Below, piece after piece: positions 1 through 12,516 of a DNA stretch of 64,000 bases (position 1 is its first letter; each line of letters begins with the position of its first letter). The DNA is taken from the NCBI GenBank assembly GCA_022497155.1, contig MU385743.1:372001-436000 (forward strand), in the 5' to 3' direction. The stretch comes from Whalleya microplaca. Its lineage: Eukaryota; Ascomycota; Sordariomycetes; Xylariales; Xylariaceae. Below the pieces are notes generated by a model. That model was given only the letters and a program-made list of their open reading frames with translations. It ran no database searches and had not been told where the DNA came from. A program made the position numbers and the translations under genes.

Positions 1-217
1 AAGTTACAAAATTGCTGGGCGCCTTTGAATGTTCAAGGCGTAGCTTCGCTTGAACCTGCGACACCAGTCTAGACGGCGTTCGGCTTGCGAAGGAACGGCT
101 GACAGCCGAACCTTGGAACGTGGGGAACCGTACCCAAGTGACCTGTAACACACAAGACAGAGTTTCGCCAACCGTTGTACTAGAGAGAGGTCAGACTCTT
201 TTGAAAGTGGTACCACA

Positions 218-3200
218 ATGGCCGCAAGCACGGCATCACCTATATCAACTTCAAGTCCTTCCACAGCGATGAATCCCACAACGACAGAGCACGACTTTCG
301 CTTCCCTAGAAGACCCTTCGACTCGACAGGCCAATCCGCCGATCCCCCAAATGCGAGTAAGAAGAATGACGACAATAGTCCCGGTGATTTGCGCATGCAG
401 GATCTCAATCTAGAACTCACGAAACCTGACCATAGTTTACAATCCGATATTTTGAAAAGTGCTCTTTTCCCCAGTCTAGAGAACGCTCTGTCTGGAACGA
501 ATGAGAGTCTAGAGCAGTCACGGCAGCACGATCCACTTGCCATACAAATTTGGAGATTCTTCAGCAAGACGAAACAGAGTCTGCCGTGCCAGGAGCGAAT
601 GGAAAATCTAACCTGGCGCCTAATGCATATGGAGTCGCAAAAACGAAGACAAGGCCAGGAGGAGGTCGCTCAGTATGTTGACTTGTTGCCTGCACCTATA
701 TCACGATTCTAACCGTCACTATAGTAGTATTACTGTTGCTACTACTACTGCTGCTGCTAATACTCGCGAGAACGACGATATGGCAGCTAGTAGTGCCAAT
801 GCCCCGAGCGGTATTGCGCAACTGAGAAAGACCTCGGATCAGAATCTCTTACACACAGATGCCATGAATCTTGACGATTTCATATTCTCTGACAACGTTG
901 CGACTCCCGCAGGATTAGTAGGAACGCCTTCACCCGATGCGATTAAGCAGGAGGGCGAGAAACCGACTCGCACCACAGCAGCCGCTATCCCTATAAAATC
1001 CCGTAAGGGTACTTCACAACACTTCGTACCGCAGTCAGTGCCAGTCCCTCCTCATCAGAGGCACCAGGATGAGTTCGGATATATTACTCGTCATCATCGG
1101 AAAACCAGCATCGACGAGAACCGGGTGAGTAGATCTACCTCATTTGTTAGAGCCAACCCCAGAGCCAACCAAGTCGTGGTTATGGTTGCCTATGCTTTGC
1201 ATTTCCGTGGTTGACCAACCATGCTACCTACCCATGCTGCATTATCTCATTATCTCTCAAGCTGCTGCAGATATCTATAGATAGCTAACGACCCCCCCTT
1301 CTAGACTCGAAATTTGAAGCGTCCTGCTAATTTCTCTCCTCACGTCTCTGCTATCAGCGGCAACACTGCTGCCAATGAGCTGAACGTCGATTCTGATCTC
1401 CATGAGTATTCTTTAGATACTCCCCACGCACACGGCGCCAACCATATGCCTCATCATTCTGGCGTTCCCTTCCCGCTTGACACCTTCCCTATGGAGAATG
1501 ACCCGATTATCACCTCGGCAGGGCCGTTCCAACAGAACTTCTCGTTCTCGCCGTCGACGTCACCGATGGTTACTCATGGCCCGTCTTTTAACATGTATAG
1601 TCATACTGGCGTTAACCCGGGCTCAGTGAACAGCGCGGACTACTACTCTCCCCCGGGATCTGCCTATCAGTCCGCCGTGTCTACACCTCATCCGATGGCC
1701 GAGAATGAGAGCATGTTCTTCGGGTCGATGGACATGCGTCATCAGCGATCTCATGGTTTCCGTCCAATGGGCAATCAGATGGGGCAGCAGTTCATGTATC
1801 AACACAACAATAACACAATGTTCCCTCCGGTCACCAGCGGCGCAGATTCATCTAGCGCATTTGCATCCAGTTCCCATTTTGGCGTTGATCCTAGCCAGGT
1901 ATTTCAGCCGGATCACCCAGTTCGATCCCCCGGTGTCAATATAATGCCTGAAAGTATGTTTACATTTGGCGCTGATTCTGATAACGAGGACGAGGATGGA
2001 GGTGCATTCGCTGACCGTAATATGGGCATGCACCAACGCTTCTCGCCTGGAGAAGAGACGGGGATGGACATGAATAATACACACACTATGAATTGGAACT
2101 CTTCATTATCTGGACAATTCAGTACGCATGCGGCCCGCTATCCCGGCGGACCACCCCGAAAGCAAGTCACGATTGGGGGTACAACGACAGATTATCTCGA
2201 ATCTGGCGATTGGGATGGCCCAGGGAATTTGCCGCGGTCCCAATCCTTCAAATCGGCGGGCGACCGGCGTCAAAAGATCCCACGCACAGCATCTACACCG
2301 AACGCCAACATTGGTGGCCGAGGAAACCCGTTTGACAGATTGGCCCAGTCGAATCCCAACTCTCCGCCACCGGATGCGTCAGGCAACATGTCTGGCTTCT
2401 CGTCCGTGGCACCCAGTCGACCAGCTTCCCCGCCCGGTTCTAGGCATGGTTCCACGGGCAACCTGCAAGCTGCCGCAGGGGGGCAGGGCGGCGACGGAAG
2501 CGCGCCGACTACGTGCACTAACTGCTTTACACAAACCACGCCACTATGGCGTCGTAATCCCGAGGGCCAGCCCTTATGCAACGCCTGCGGGCTGTTTTTG
2601 AAGCTCCACGGCGTCGTGAGGCCGCTGAGCTTGAAGACTGACGTGATAAAGAAGCGCAACCGCGGCTCGGGAGCCAGTCTCCCAGTGGGCGGCACCAGCA
2701 CCAGGTCCTCCAAGAAGAACACGAACAATGCACCCGGGGCCACGCCTTCCGGGCCTGCATCGCGCAAGAATTCGACGCTGACTATGGCCGCGACGAACAA
2801 CAGCACGGCCCAGGCCACTACGCCCCCGTCCTCGACGAACAACCGAGCTGGTAGTGCTAACGAGGGCGAGAGTCCGGCTAGTGGTGGTGGTGGTGGTTCG
2901 GGTGGTAACACCGCAGGAAGCACGCCAACGAGTTATGCAGGTTCTGCCACTGGCACCGTGGGTGGCAAAGGTGTGGTGCCGATCGCTGCGGCCCCGCCCA
3001 AGAACACCCCAGGTCCCGGTGCAGCAGCGCTGCCGCGCAGTGTCGGCGGTGGCAGTAGCAACACCACTATCGGTGGGCCCTCGAAGCGACAGCGTCGCAG
3101 CAGCAAGAGCACTGGACCCAACGAGTCGTCGGGCGGCATGGACGTCGACAGTCCTGAGAACTCGACGGGCTCCAACGAGGCGGCGCGCTCCGTCGGTTCT

Positions 3201-3401
3201 TCCAACGGCTTCCCCGGCATGTCTTCGACCAACCCTGGAAACCTGGGCCTCGCCAATGGCTTCGGCATGACGCAGCGACCCATGATGGGCACCGGCATGG
3301 TCGGAATGCCTGGTGGTGGCGGTGGCGGTTCGAACGGCATGATGACCCCTGGCAGTGGAAATGGTCCGCAGGAATGGGAGTGGTTGACCATGAGCCTCTA
3401 G
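218..3401 (+). CDS. areA: AreA/NIT2-family GATA transcription factor (global nitrogen regulator)
   Basis: Nuclear activator of genes for secondary nitrogen sources; binds HGATAR sites when ammonium and glutamine are low. I read three exons, 218-672, 725-1124 and 1305-3401, giving about 983 residues, within the family's usual range. Intron 1 has donor GTATGT and acceptor AG at 723-724 (an AG three bases later also keeps frame). Intron 2 has donor GTGAGT and a GCTAAC branch. The N-terminus carries the family block [10 protein letters not shown], followed by the conserved QIWRFF...ENLTWRLM stretch. One GATA finger, CX2CX17CX2C, lies at about residues 689-713, followed by a basic tail. The protein ends in EWEWLTMSL, the conserved AreA C-terminus that contacts the co-repressor NmrA. 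The rest is Asn/Ser/Gly-rich low complexity. An upstream exon beyond the window start cannot be excluded. Confidence 0.95.
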
Positions 3402-5066
3402 AGAGGGCGATTGAAAGCAGATCTTTACCGTCTTTTCGCCATGGACTGGGGGTGTAGTTTCATGGAGCTACTGTATCAATCCAAGCCGAGTCTTCCTGGG
3501 TTGAGTAAGGAGGTTTTCTGGTTCCGATGGCGCATCACCGGGCGAAGCAGGCAGCAGGCAGTAGGCAGCCTTTCCAAACTGTCATCAACATTGGCTCAGC
3601 TAGGATCTGCTGCAGCACGAAAGACGAGTGATCACGACATCGCACATATGAACATATACAACGGCGTTGAGTTGTCTTAATGACTTATTATCACTGGGCG
3701 TCACGAGTTTTTGATACCATTATTCCAGCCGGCAGGATGGGCTGTGTCGTATAGGCCCTGGCACCGGTTTCTTTTCGATCACTTGAACATGCGTTACATT
3801 GGGATAATCTCGAGTTACAGTTCCTCCCATTATCTATCGTTGCATGGGCTCCAGGGGAGGGATTTACTAGGCATAGACTGGGACGTCTTCCCGCGGAAGC
3901 TCTTTACCTTGCTTGGTTTCAGTTACATGATTATCGAACTTCACCGCGTTTTCTCACCCCCTTCCTTTAATGACGTGGTATTGTTTCCTGGTTGGGATAT
4001 TCTCGTATATTTGTTTATCTCAGTACACATCATCCCCGTATAATGGCAAGGGATCCACACGAATTTCGTTACGGGACACATTTCACGGCATCTATTGATA
4101 CGAAGGCCTCGGGGGTGGTTTATTATGCAGGAAACTAGGGACTCGGACGGGATATCCACGGAACTTTTGTGCTTTTTGGGGGGGCGACGGCTGGAACTCA
4201 ACCTGGGATCTGTAGAGATGGATTGATACCAATTGTTTGTAGACGCGGAAGGGGGGAAGAGAGAGAGAGTTGCAGAGGGGCGCTGACGCCAGAGGCTTAT
4301 GGTGGCTAGCAAGCCTAGCTTCTTGAGGGGTTGAATCTGCACGCCCCGGCTATAGGTACGTGTGACACGAGATGTGCAGATGGATGATGATTCAGGGGGG
4401 GTTCGCATTGTTTTTTGCTGGTTATATGTATTTAGTGGCATTGGTCTGATGGTGGGAGCGAGCGAAGCATGCCTAAGCACGCAGCTTTCCGCCTAGTACG
4501 TGCGTGTGTACGCTCGCACACTCGCACGCCAGCCATCATGATACCGACGCCATAACCCCAGACTAGGTCGCGAGCGTTCAGCTCGCTGGCTGTTCGGGCT
4601 GCGGACAGGCGAGAGGGAGAGGGAGACGGATATGATGAATAATACCACCCCAACCCTATATGATGATTGCTATATTCTCTTTACCAAGCAGACCCTCAAA
4701 TCGAAGCTTTTTCTTTCGTCCTCTTCCCTTTTGCCTATATGTGTGTGTATTTTTACCGCTCGTCGTCTCGTTCGTTACCAACTTGTGAAACGAGTGGCTT
4801 TTCTTCGTTTCTGCGCTGCGCGTCGTGTCGTGCAAGTCTTGTGACGGGACGGTCTTGGCATTTCCCAGTAAGCAGCAGGGTCACATCGCGACGGCCTGGC
4901 GAGGGGCCAGACTTGGCATATTTATGTTCGCTGCTGAAAGGGCTTGTTACTGCTCCAGAGATGTAACAGGTGGGTGATTATCCGCCTGTCATCGTCATTT
5001 TTCATGCACATAGGTAACAAGCAGTCGATTCCTTCTCGCTCGCTCGGGGCTGTGAGCTGCGATGTA
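3402..5066. other. 3' flank of areA; no gene seen
   Basis: The first part is probably the long 3' UTR of areA. After that come short G-rich, GA-rich and CA-rich low-complexity runs (about 4170-4270 and 4500-4630). Open frames here are short, not conserved in any way I recognise, and lack intron logic. The stretch ends at the TA where the transposon relic begins. Confidence 0.6.
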
Positions 5067-5118
5067 CCATAGATCCCGAGGTCACGGGCCACCCCTAGTG
5101 GCGGGACCGCAAAAATCA
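5067..5118 (+). repeat. left terminal inverted repeat of the AT-rich element
   Basis: It begins CCATAGATCCCGAGG and ends GCAAAAATCA. It differs from the right arm at four positions, three of them transitions. It sits directly next to TA at 5065-5066. Confidence 0.85.
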
Positions 5119-6180
5119 ACGGTTTATATATAAAAGTCACCATTTTTAACAATTTATTATAAGCTATATATATAATTTAAAATTAAGCGGCCATTTATTT
5201 TATATATTTTAGCGGTTACTATATATTATAAAAAATATTAAAAAATGATTAATAGATTATATTTAGCTTATATAATTAAATACAGTTAACGAAATTTATA
5301 AAAAAATAAAAATAAAAGTTTAATTTTAAATAATAAATTAAGGAAAAATCGTAAAATTATAAGGGTTTTTTATTAATATAAAATAAAGTTATAATTATAA
5401 TAAAAGAATTTTTTAAAATTTCTAAATATTTTATTTTACTATATAATTTTAAATATTATAAATAATATTTATTATATAAAATGTTTATATTTAACGTTAA
5501 TTTTAAAAATAAAAAAAAATCGGAAAAAATAATTTTAAAGTTATATTAAGCTATATAAATATAAAATAATATTATTTTTAAAACAAATTTTAAATCCGAG
5601 TTATATTAAAGCGTATATAGAAAATGTCTTAAAAGTGGAGTAAAAGTGGAGACTTTTTACTATGGGAAAAATACCGAAAAACTTTAAACTTTAATATAAA
5701 ATTACTTACATTAAAATTTAAACTTTTTCTTTTTAATTTATATTATTTTAACTATAATATATTTAATAAAAATCACTGTTTATTAAATATTATTTTATTT
5801 TATTTTTAAACTTTAATATTAAAGTCGATTTATTTAATATATTTATAATATTATATTTTATTATAAATATTATAAATATATAAAATTATTTTATATTTTT
5901 ATTAAAAATATATATAAATATATTTAAAAATATTTATTATCATTTTTTTAATGTTATTTTCGATTTAATATATATTATTTAATATAATAATCTTTATATA
6001 TTAAACTTTATTATTTTTAAGTATATTTAAACTATATATATAATTTTTTAAAATTTCCAATCCTATTTTTAAATTACCATTTTACCATTAAAATACTTAT
6101 ATTTAAAGTATCAGATTTATATCTATTAAAGTGAAGTTATAATAGCTTGTAAAAAATAGTAAGTTTTATATAGAAATGGC

Positions 6181-6232
6181 TGATTTTTGCGGTCCCGGCA
6201 CTAGGGATGGCCCGTGACCTCGGGACCCATGG
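6181..6232 (-). repeat. right terminal inverted repeat of the AT-rich element
   Basis: It begins TGATTTTTGC on the plus strand and ends ACCCATGG, followed by TA at 6233-6234. It is the reverse complement of 5067-5118 with four mismatches. Confidence 0.85.
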
Positions 6233-6234
6233 TA

Positions 6235-9200
6235 GATGTGAGCTTGCGGCCCAGAATACGAGACTTGACAGTGAGACTCGATGTGTAGCTAGATATACGT
6301 TCGATTCATAGTGTGCGCGGTGAGCTTATTCACTGCATCTACGTACATGCATAACGGCCCGTAAGATGGTGGTCGGATGGCCGGGAGCAAGTGGATACGA
6401 CATCGCCGGAGCCCGACGTTTAGTCATCTAGCCTTGATGCATAGTCCCGAGATCTTGAGAGCCGGCCTTGAGAATGGAGGAACTAGGACCACGGATATAT
6501 GAATCATAACATTAGTAAACTATACCCAAGCTCTGCGGCTACCCACATACCGCTGCCCTCACCCACGAACTTATCGTCTTTGGGGCGATACCACTCTGAT
6601 TCGTAGCCGTAACAGCGATCTGCAGCTGAACAGTCGCATTACATGCTCTCTCCTTGAGGGGGAAAAAGCAAGCTCGCGTGCGTTTGGAATCTTAGAATGC
6701 GGAGTGTGCTGGCTGGTTTGGGGTTCCCGGGCAGCACATTGTGATGTATCATTTCTCCACGGGGATCGATCAACGATTTCAGGAGACAGATCAGGGAGAA
6801 CCAAGAGCATCCCATCTCTGGTTGGGATTAGGCGTCCTCCGGCGAGACATGATTGCAGCCAGATACTTGCTCGGTTCACATGCAGATTTTGTGCCTACGA
6901 GCTGATAGGTTCGTTGGGAGGAGATCTTGCGGCCCGTCCCGTTCCTTGATGGTGGTGAGAGGAGTACATACGACTACGGCTACAACACATCAGAACTTGT
7001 AGAATGCAATATACCGCTCGCCAATGCAACTCTATCCTGCACGCTGCTGACAAGCTGCCTAGATATTCTTGACGTCACTTGCTTGCTTAATGGAGGCTCT
7101 TGTGTTTCTCAGTAAGGGGACTTGGCTTTACTTTTACAATTGACATCGCTGCTATTCCGATCCAGGTCAAGATTACTTGGGTACTATTCACGGAAGCTTC
7201 TCGATGTCGAAGCACGTCTTCTGGGCTGAGCCCAAGACAGCGCCTGATATGGTTTTATCGCTCAATTAGGCACTGCCAGGCCGCCGTTCTTCATGCCTAA
7301 TACTTTATGTTTGACGTCACAGCGATTGGAAGCAGTGAGAGTCTTCGTATCAAGAAGGGACAAATTCTATAATATGTAAGGGTGGAAAAGGATGAAGAGG
7401 CTAGCTGTGACGACTGTTCATAGGCTAGACCTAGTACGGTGAACTCGGCCTCCTAGCATGAGGGCAGTTTGTCAAACTTTCGGCAGGAATTGGTGGCTGT
7501 CCATAGCCATCATTTTCATACAGTGCGGTTTTAGGCTTGTTCTGGTTATTCTAACTCTATGGATTGTATATTGTAGTAGATGTTAGTCAAACCAATATTG
7601 TCAACTACTAACTCCTTCAAATCAAGAAACCTCACAAAGTTGCGTCTATATATGTATGGGGCTATATCGTCTCTTACCTAACTGACTAGTAGTATTGGGA
7701 AGCTGACGAGTAGTAGGCTGCTCAACTCATAGAACAAAAGCTTGCTACCTGCCAGAATTAGTGTTCCTATTGCCACTTAGGACCACCAGAAAATCCACTG
7801 CCTTCCTAGAGTGGTTCACCAGTATTCCCCTGACGGCGTAGGTAGGAAGGCTACCTTGCCATCTAGGAACCGAATCAAGTAGTCAATCTCATTCTACAGC
7901 AAGACACATTGATAGCCTCTGCTAGATCATCGCTGTCGAGCTACGCGTAAACCATGCGGACTTTATATGAACACTAGGTGGATGATTCAATATTATGCCA
8001 TTATCCCCTTGGATATCTAAAACAAATCCACAGAATTAAAAATGATCTATATCCAAAACGCCGGTATCTCTCGACATATTTGTTGATTTCAGGGTCAGAT
8101 ATTGGTATAGTACAAGGTATTCCGTAGGTATTGTGTATATACAGCAGGCTATACACAACTCTAGACAGCTAAACCTCAAGTTAATCAAGTCATCAACCCT
8201 TTCTTCAACAATATTCAGTTGTCTTCCATAAAGCCACACCCGAGTGCTCGTTCCCCACGCCGTCAAGATATTCGAAACTCTGAAGAACATATTTCAACCT
8301 ACACAGCAATGAACAGTCAGCACCATGTAAACGAAAGCTTGCATTATGAACAGATAATCCATTCCAGAGTTCAGATACCCCAGCGTCGCCCTGAGCAAAG
8401 CATCAAACTACTCTGCCATGGCTGAGCCATCGTAGCTCGTCACCTTGAAGTGGCAACGAGATCTTGCTCCTTACGCATGGCTGTGGAACTATGAGGCAAC
8501 ACAGGACCCCTTCAACCTTCTGATGTTGGTAGCACACTCGCTGGAGTTGATGTTATGGAGGATCTCGCCGGTAGCATGTTGATCGAGTGAGGATAGCACG
8601 ATAGCGAACTGTTCAAGGTACGGCGTTAGAGGAAGGGGATACTACCCACCACTAGCCGCTGGAAAGACTGCGAAGAAATTTACAGATCCACGGTGGGAAG
8701 AGGAGACGTAGTAATAGTGTACACCACACGCAAAGTTCCAGTAATCCTCGTGGTGATGATCTGTAAAATTGTTGGGTTAATGTGTTGTAAAAGTATGTTC
8801 TATCCAGCATGCCTTATGCTCCTAGATAGACTCGTCGCGCCGCCTATAGCATTGAGCCCCCTGGGGTTTGATATTATAACAGCAGAGGCCACATTATGTT
8901 GATATGAGATTACCAGATACCTCACAAGTAACACCGGGTCAGTCCTCAGGCTTCCATCCAATATAGAGAATTGGACTTGATACGTGTCGTGCCGTAAAGA
9001 GGGCCTTGTCAAACAGATACGCGTAATGATGGTGGGCTATGGACTATATAACTGGATCTATGTAGCAGCACGAGCTGACTTGCCGGGCCACAGCCCTCTT
9101 GAATCGATACCACTAGAACCATCTGGATAAGAGTGTTTCGTCCAACTTCCGGCCCTTCCGTGCGGATAGTGATGGGAATCGCCTTGCAGAGCAGCACATT

Positions 9201-9839
9201 GAGATAGGGTTACTGCTACTAAGATCACAGTAAACATGCCTGGGAAGTAACAGTTAGGCGTCTCTATTGAAATCTGTAGTCATGCTTGCGTTTCAAAATA
9301 GAGTAGAGGCATACAGGCGTCTAGTGGAAGATATTGCTTGCCCATCATCATAACCCAAGATGGCAGGAATGTCAGTGTACGGGTTTTCACTTGAGAACGA
9401 GTTGCAGCAAGCTTCGGGGCTAGATATAATTAGAAATGGTATAATTCATCGGAATACACAGCGAACATCAACGATCACATTCAATGAACACCATTATCCG
9501 TTCCCAGAGGAAGTTATTGCTCTGGTATTTTGCGCCTTTCTAGGCAGAACCTGTGTGTAATTACAGATGAGACTTGGTGACTAGGACCAACCCTAAGTGA
9601 TGCTGCCGTATTGACTCCCCGAAAACAATCAAGTGAACCAGAGGGGCATCCATATAACAACCACTTCATATCCCTTTCCCTTCCAAAGGTAACAACAGAG
9701 CAGAAGGCCTTTGCCTGTCAGCACCTGAGAGGTGGACGCTCAGAGCAAGAAGTCGTGTCGCAGTCGCTCGTCCATCGCCTTCCATTTCCTCCCGGTGGTG
9801 ACTTCGGCTGCTCACGAGAGGGCGGACGATATTTCGCGA
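6235..9839. other. gene-poor stretch, no supported gene
   Basis: All open frames are under about 100 codons in ordinary composition, with no recognisable domain and no plausible chain of exons on either strand. I see no tRNA, no rRNA and no long repeat. The base composition is mixed and not extremely AT-rich, so this is not simply a RIP desert. The last part (about 9700-9839) is probably the 3' UTR of the eS30 gene on the minus strand. Confidence 0.5.
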
Positions 9840-10488
9840 TTATGTGCCAGGGTTGGGGTTCATCTATGGAGGGGTCATTAGTATCTTATCGTGGGAGGGG
9901 CTCGATGTTCATGGCTCGACTCACCTTTCTCTTGCCACCAGTCAGAGTGACATTGACGAAACGGCGGGTGTATGTGAGTCTCTTCTTAGCACGACCCTTG
10001 GGGGTCTTGGACTTCTCTTGCTTCTCGACCTGTAGATCTCTGGTGTCAGCCTCCTTGACCTTGATAACTGTAATTTCCAAATTCCCGCGCGATAATCAAT
10101 GTCATCCTGATAGAACTCTGATGGAACAAGCGAGTATTCCTAGCGAAGTCGATGCATTCGATGACGAAGAATTGAATCGGGAAAATCTGCCGGGAAGTCG
10201 GGTGGCGAATTTCCAAGCGGCTTGATAGAATTCGTCGGATTTGAGATTTATGGCTTCCCACCGAACGAATACATGGTCCGAAACATCATCACAGTCGGAT
10301 TCATTTATCGCGCGTCCTCGGAGCGAAAGGGAAAATTCGAAATGGTATCGGATCAACTAACCTTAGGGGTCTGAGACTTGACCTTGCCTGCAGAACGCTG
10401 TCAGCGACTTGCCTCTACCTCTCGTAATTGATCACAGCATCAGGATAAACATACCAGCACGGGCTAAGGAACCGTGAACTTTTCCCAT
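9840..10488 (-). CDS. rps30: 40S ribosomal protein eS30 (four exons, 62 aa)
   Basis: Small basic protein of the 40S subunit. I rebuilt it from four minus-strand exons: 10488-10455, 10387-10362, 10029-9925 and 9863-9840. All introns are GT-AG (GTATGT, GTTAGT, GTGAGT donors) and the phases agree. The product starts [16 protein letters not shown], contains [10 protein letters not shown] and YTRRFVNVT, and ends NPNPGT. It is 62 residues, the normal eS30 length. As usual in fungi there is no ubiquitin-like FUBI fusion. Intron 2 is long (10361-10030, 332 bp) for this genome. No exon is long enough to stand out alone, so simple ORF searches miss the gene. Identification is by near-complete match to the family sequence. 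Confidence 0.95.
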
Positions 10489-11310
10489 ATTTGCGGATTT
10501 GCGATGTAGTGTAGTAGATGTCGATGCGTTTGGATTGACGAGGAGAGTTCGTTCGTTTAGGTGGGCGGGTTTGGCTAAAGAATGCGCGGATCTTGGCTGG
10601 TGGTTCTGGTGGTCTGAGAGTGGAAGAGTCACACCGAGAACAAGGGTTTCGTCAATATTTCCGCAAGTGGTATAGCAAGCCCTGGTCATGTGACTGCCAT
10701 TCCACAATGGAAATTTTAAGTGGGACTGGGGCAAACCAGATACCCAGGTACTTAGGGCAATCATCGGCCTTTACGCTTAAGTCCGATGAACTTCATTGTC
10801 AAAGCTATGGTTATCACCTGACTGAGCATCCGCAATCAATGCAGCCAGGCGACCTAAACAGACGTTTGAAACGGCCAGTCTCTCACTTGTGAAACGTTTT
10901 ATTAACCTACAGATTCACCAAGCCCCTTCATTGACTGATTGAGTAGTGTTTGCCCAAATGCCACCCTCATGCTACGTTCTGATAATGCTCAAACTTACCC
11001 TCGTGCATTCACCCGTTGATGTTTTCACGTGACAGACTTGCGCATGAATGATAAATTCGTGGATCTAGAATATAACTCAAAATGAACCCCCAACTTTAGT
11101 GCAGGAAGGGCGTGAGTATGATAAGTACACACTGAACTTATATCAACTAATTCATAGCGGATAGGGTCTTAGACTTGGAACCAAATCATTTCATACTATG
11201 TAATACCGACACGATGGTTCTATGTAGGCGCTGGCGCGTATCACCATTTTTACTAACAGTACCATAAGAATACCAGATATGCACCACAGTAAAACTTATT
11301 ATTCGAGGCT
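10489..11310. other. upstream region of eS30; no gene seen
   Basis: It probably holds the eS30 promoter just above 10488. Beyond that I find only short frames and no repeats or RNA genes. Confidence 0.5.
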
Positions 11311-11545
11311 GAGAGCAGGCTTCCGCCAATAACAACAACTAAAAGTGGAGAATATATTGACATCTGTTCACTAATAACTCTATGCCATTCGTTTCGCAAG
11401 CGCCTAACTGGGATCAGGCGGCTACCTCTGTATACAGTACAGGTCCGCATGTTGGCTACATTCCTCGCATCTCAGAGAGCCGTACAAGTAAACAAATGTC
11501 AGCGTATTCTCCGCTTTTAGTTGTTGTTGGCGGAAGCCTGATCTC
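11311..11545. repeat. imperfect inverted repeat (hairpin-like, MITE-like)
   Basis: The left arm, about 11311-11366, matches the reverse complement of about 11494-11545, with weaker similarity running further into the loop. The shared core is CAGGCTTCCGCCAA, then AACAACAACTAAAAG. The arms differ by a 3-base indel and mostly C/T or G/A transitions, the left arm being the AT-shifted copy, consistent with RIP. No target duplication is clear. It lies just 5' of the truncated phosphoesterase gene. Confidence 0.7.
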
Positions 11546-11578
11546 ACGCTCGCTGCTATTCTGTGAGACCTGATCGAT

Positions 11579-11947
11579 ATGGCAGGATTGCAGATTGTCT
11601 CGGATCTCCATCTGGAGAGCCCAAAAGCGTACGACATCTTCGAAATCACACCAAAGGCGCCATACCTTGCTCTCCTCGGGGATATCGGCTATGTGTCCCA
11701 TGGTGAAGACTACTTCGACTTCCTGAGACGACAGCTCTCCCAGTTCCAAGTGGTCTTCTTGGTGATGGGCAACCATGAGCCGTGGCATTCCACCTGGGGA
11801 GACACCAAACGAGATATTCGTCAATTCGAACAGGATATCAAATTCGAACGGCAGACGCAAGGAGGCCTCGGCGAGTTTGTAGTGCTGGACTGGACGCGCT
11901 ATGAAGTCGAGCGTGTACATGATTGGTGTTATGCAATTATTAGGTAA
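11579..11947 (+). pseudogene. calcineurin-like metallophosphoesterase, 3'-truncated
   Basis: The 122-residue frame opens with the first half of a metallophosphoesterase. The metal-binding motifs appear in order: SDLHLE (metal 1), LGDIGY and VMGNHEPWH (GNHE motif). In the family the fold needs a further 120-150 residues with two more His motifs (GHxH). Here homology stops near nucleotide 11905 (VVLDWTRYEV), and the frame closes after a short unrelated tail. No downstream exon carries the missing GH motifs before the next gene at 12517. I infer a truncated, non-functional copy. Its upstream side abuts the inverted repeat at 11311-11545, so a rearrangement there may have removed the normal context. 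Confidence 0.7.
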
Positions 11948-12516
11948 TATCAGTTTTGCTCCGGCTTAAAGCGGCGCACTACCTGGCTTGGCAAACCCCA
12001 TGTCAAGCGTTCCCGAGATCTCTCACACTGCCCGATACCGACGGCTCGGTACAGTCTGCTTGCTTTTTGCTGGCGTCAGCTTCATGAACTTATCGTTTTC
12101 GCATCCTACAAAATGCATTTTTATTCCAGCTACACGGGAATATATAAATTTTACAGTATAGAATATTATATTTCAATATTCCGTGATTCTCATGACTGAT
12201 ATATCGTCCAGCATGACTTTCAGCTGCAAGTCCACTAAGCCTATTCCAGGGGTTCCACAATGGCACATGATGCCGGTCCCGCACCATCCTCATCGTCTCA
12301 TGTTCCAAATCGATGGCCGGCCGCGTTTGCTCCGACGTCACTACCAACAGACCAACAATGTAAACATATGTAAACCTATCTGATCTATCTCAACCTGTAC
12401 TCATTTCATCAAAATTGTAATCTGCTCCTTGTGCTTCTTCAGCGACTGGTCTACTTGAGTAATCAAAGCACCGAGGTCTCCACCTTGTACTCCCTTGCTT
12501 CATAGTGAAACCCATC
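11948..12516. other. intergenic; no gene seen
   Basis: It contains no remnant of the phosphoesterase C-terminus that I can read, and probably includes the promoter of the CREG-like gene. An AT-rich patch lies at about 12120-12185. Confidence 0.5.

Larger units (their letters stand above)
5067..6232. mobile_element. RIP-degraded DNA transposon relic with 52-bp TIRs (Tc1/mariner-Fot1-like)
   Basis: The ends are inverted repeats: 5067-5118 against the reverse complement of 6181-6232 match at 48 of 52 positions. Both ends abut TA (5065-5066 and 6233-6234), the target duplication typical of Tc1/mariner, pogo and Fot1 elements. The roughly 1.06 kb interior is almost entirely A and T with no open frame of note, as expected after repeat-induced point mutation. 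The TIRs themselves kept their GC content. No transposase can be read, so the superfamily call rests on the TA duplication and TIR length. A non-autonomous internal-deletion derivative is equally possible. Confidence 0.8.

Noticed and set aside
2270..2923. Long reverse-strand frame opposite areA
   Set aside because: Antisense shadow of the GC-rich areA exon; Pro/Leu-rich translation without any motif, while the sense strand has the GATA finger.
9360..9560. Short ATG frame in the 6.2-9.8 kb desert
   Set aside because: Only 66 codons, no motif, no splice partners, and ordinary spacer composition around it.
10030..10361. Possible C/D-box snoRNA inside the long intron 2 of the eS30 gene
   Set aside because: A GTGATGA-like C box is present on the minus strand, but the nearest CTGA D box is far beyond the usual C/D snoRNA size and no terminal stem is visible.
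12505..12516. N-terminal extension of the CREG-like protein
   Set aside because: The upstream codon is GTG; the ATG at 12517 begins a proper signal peptide.
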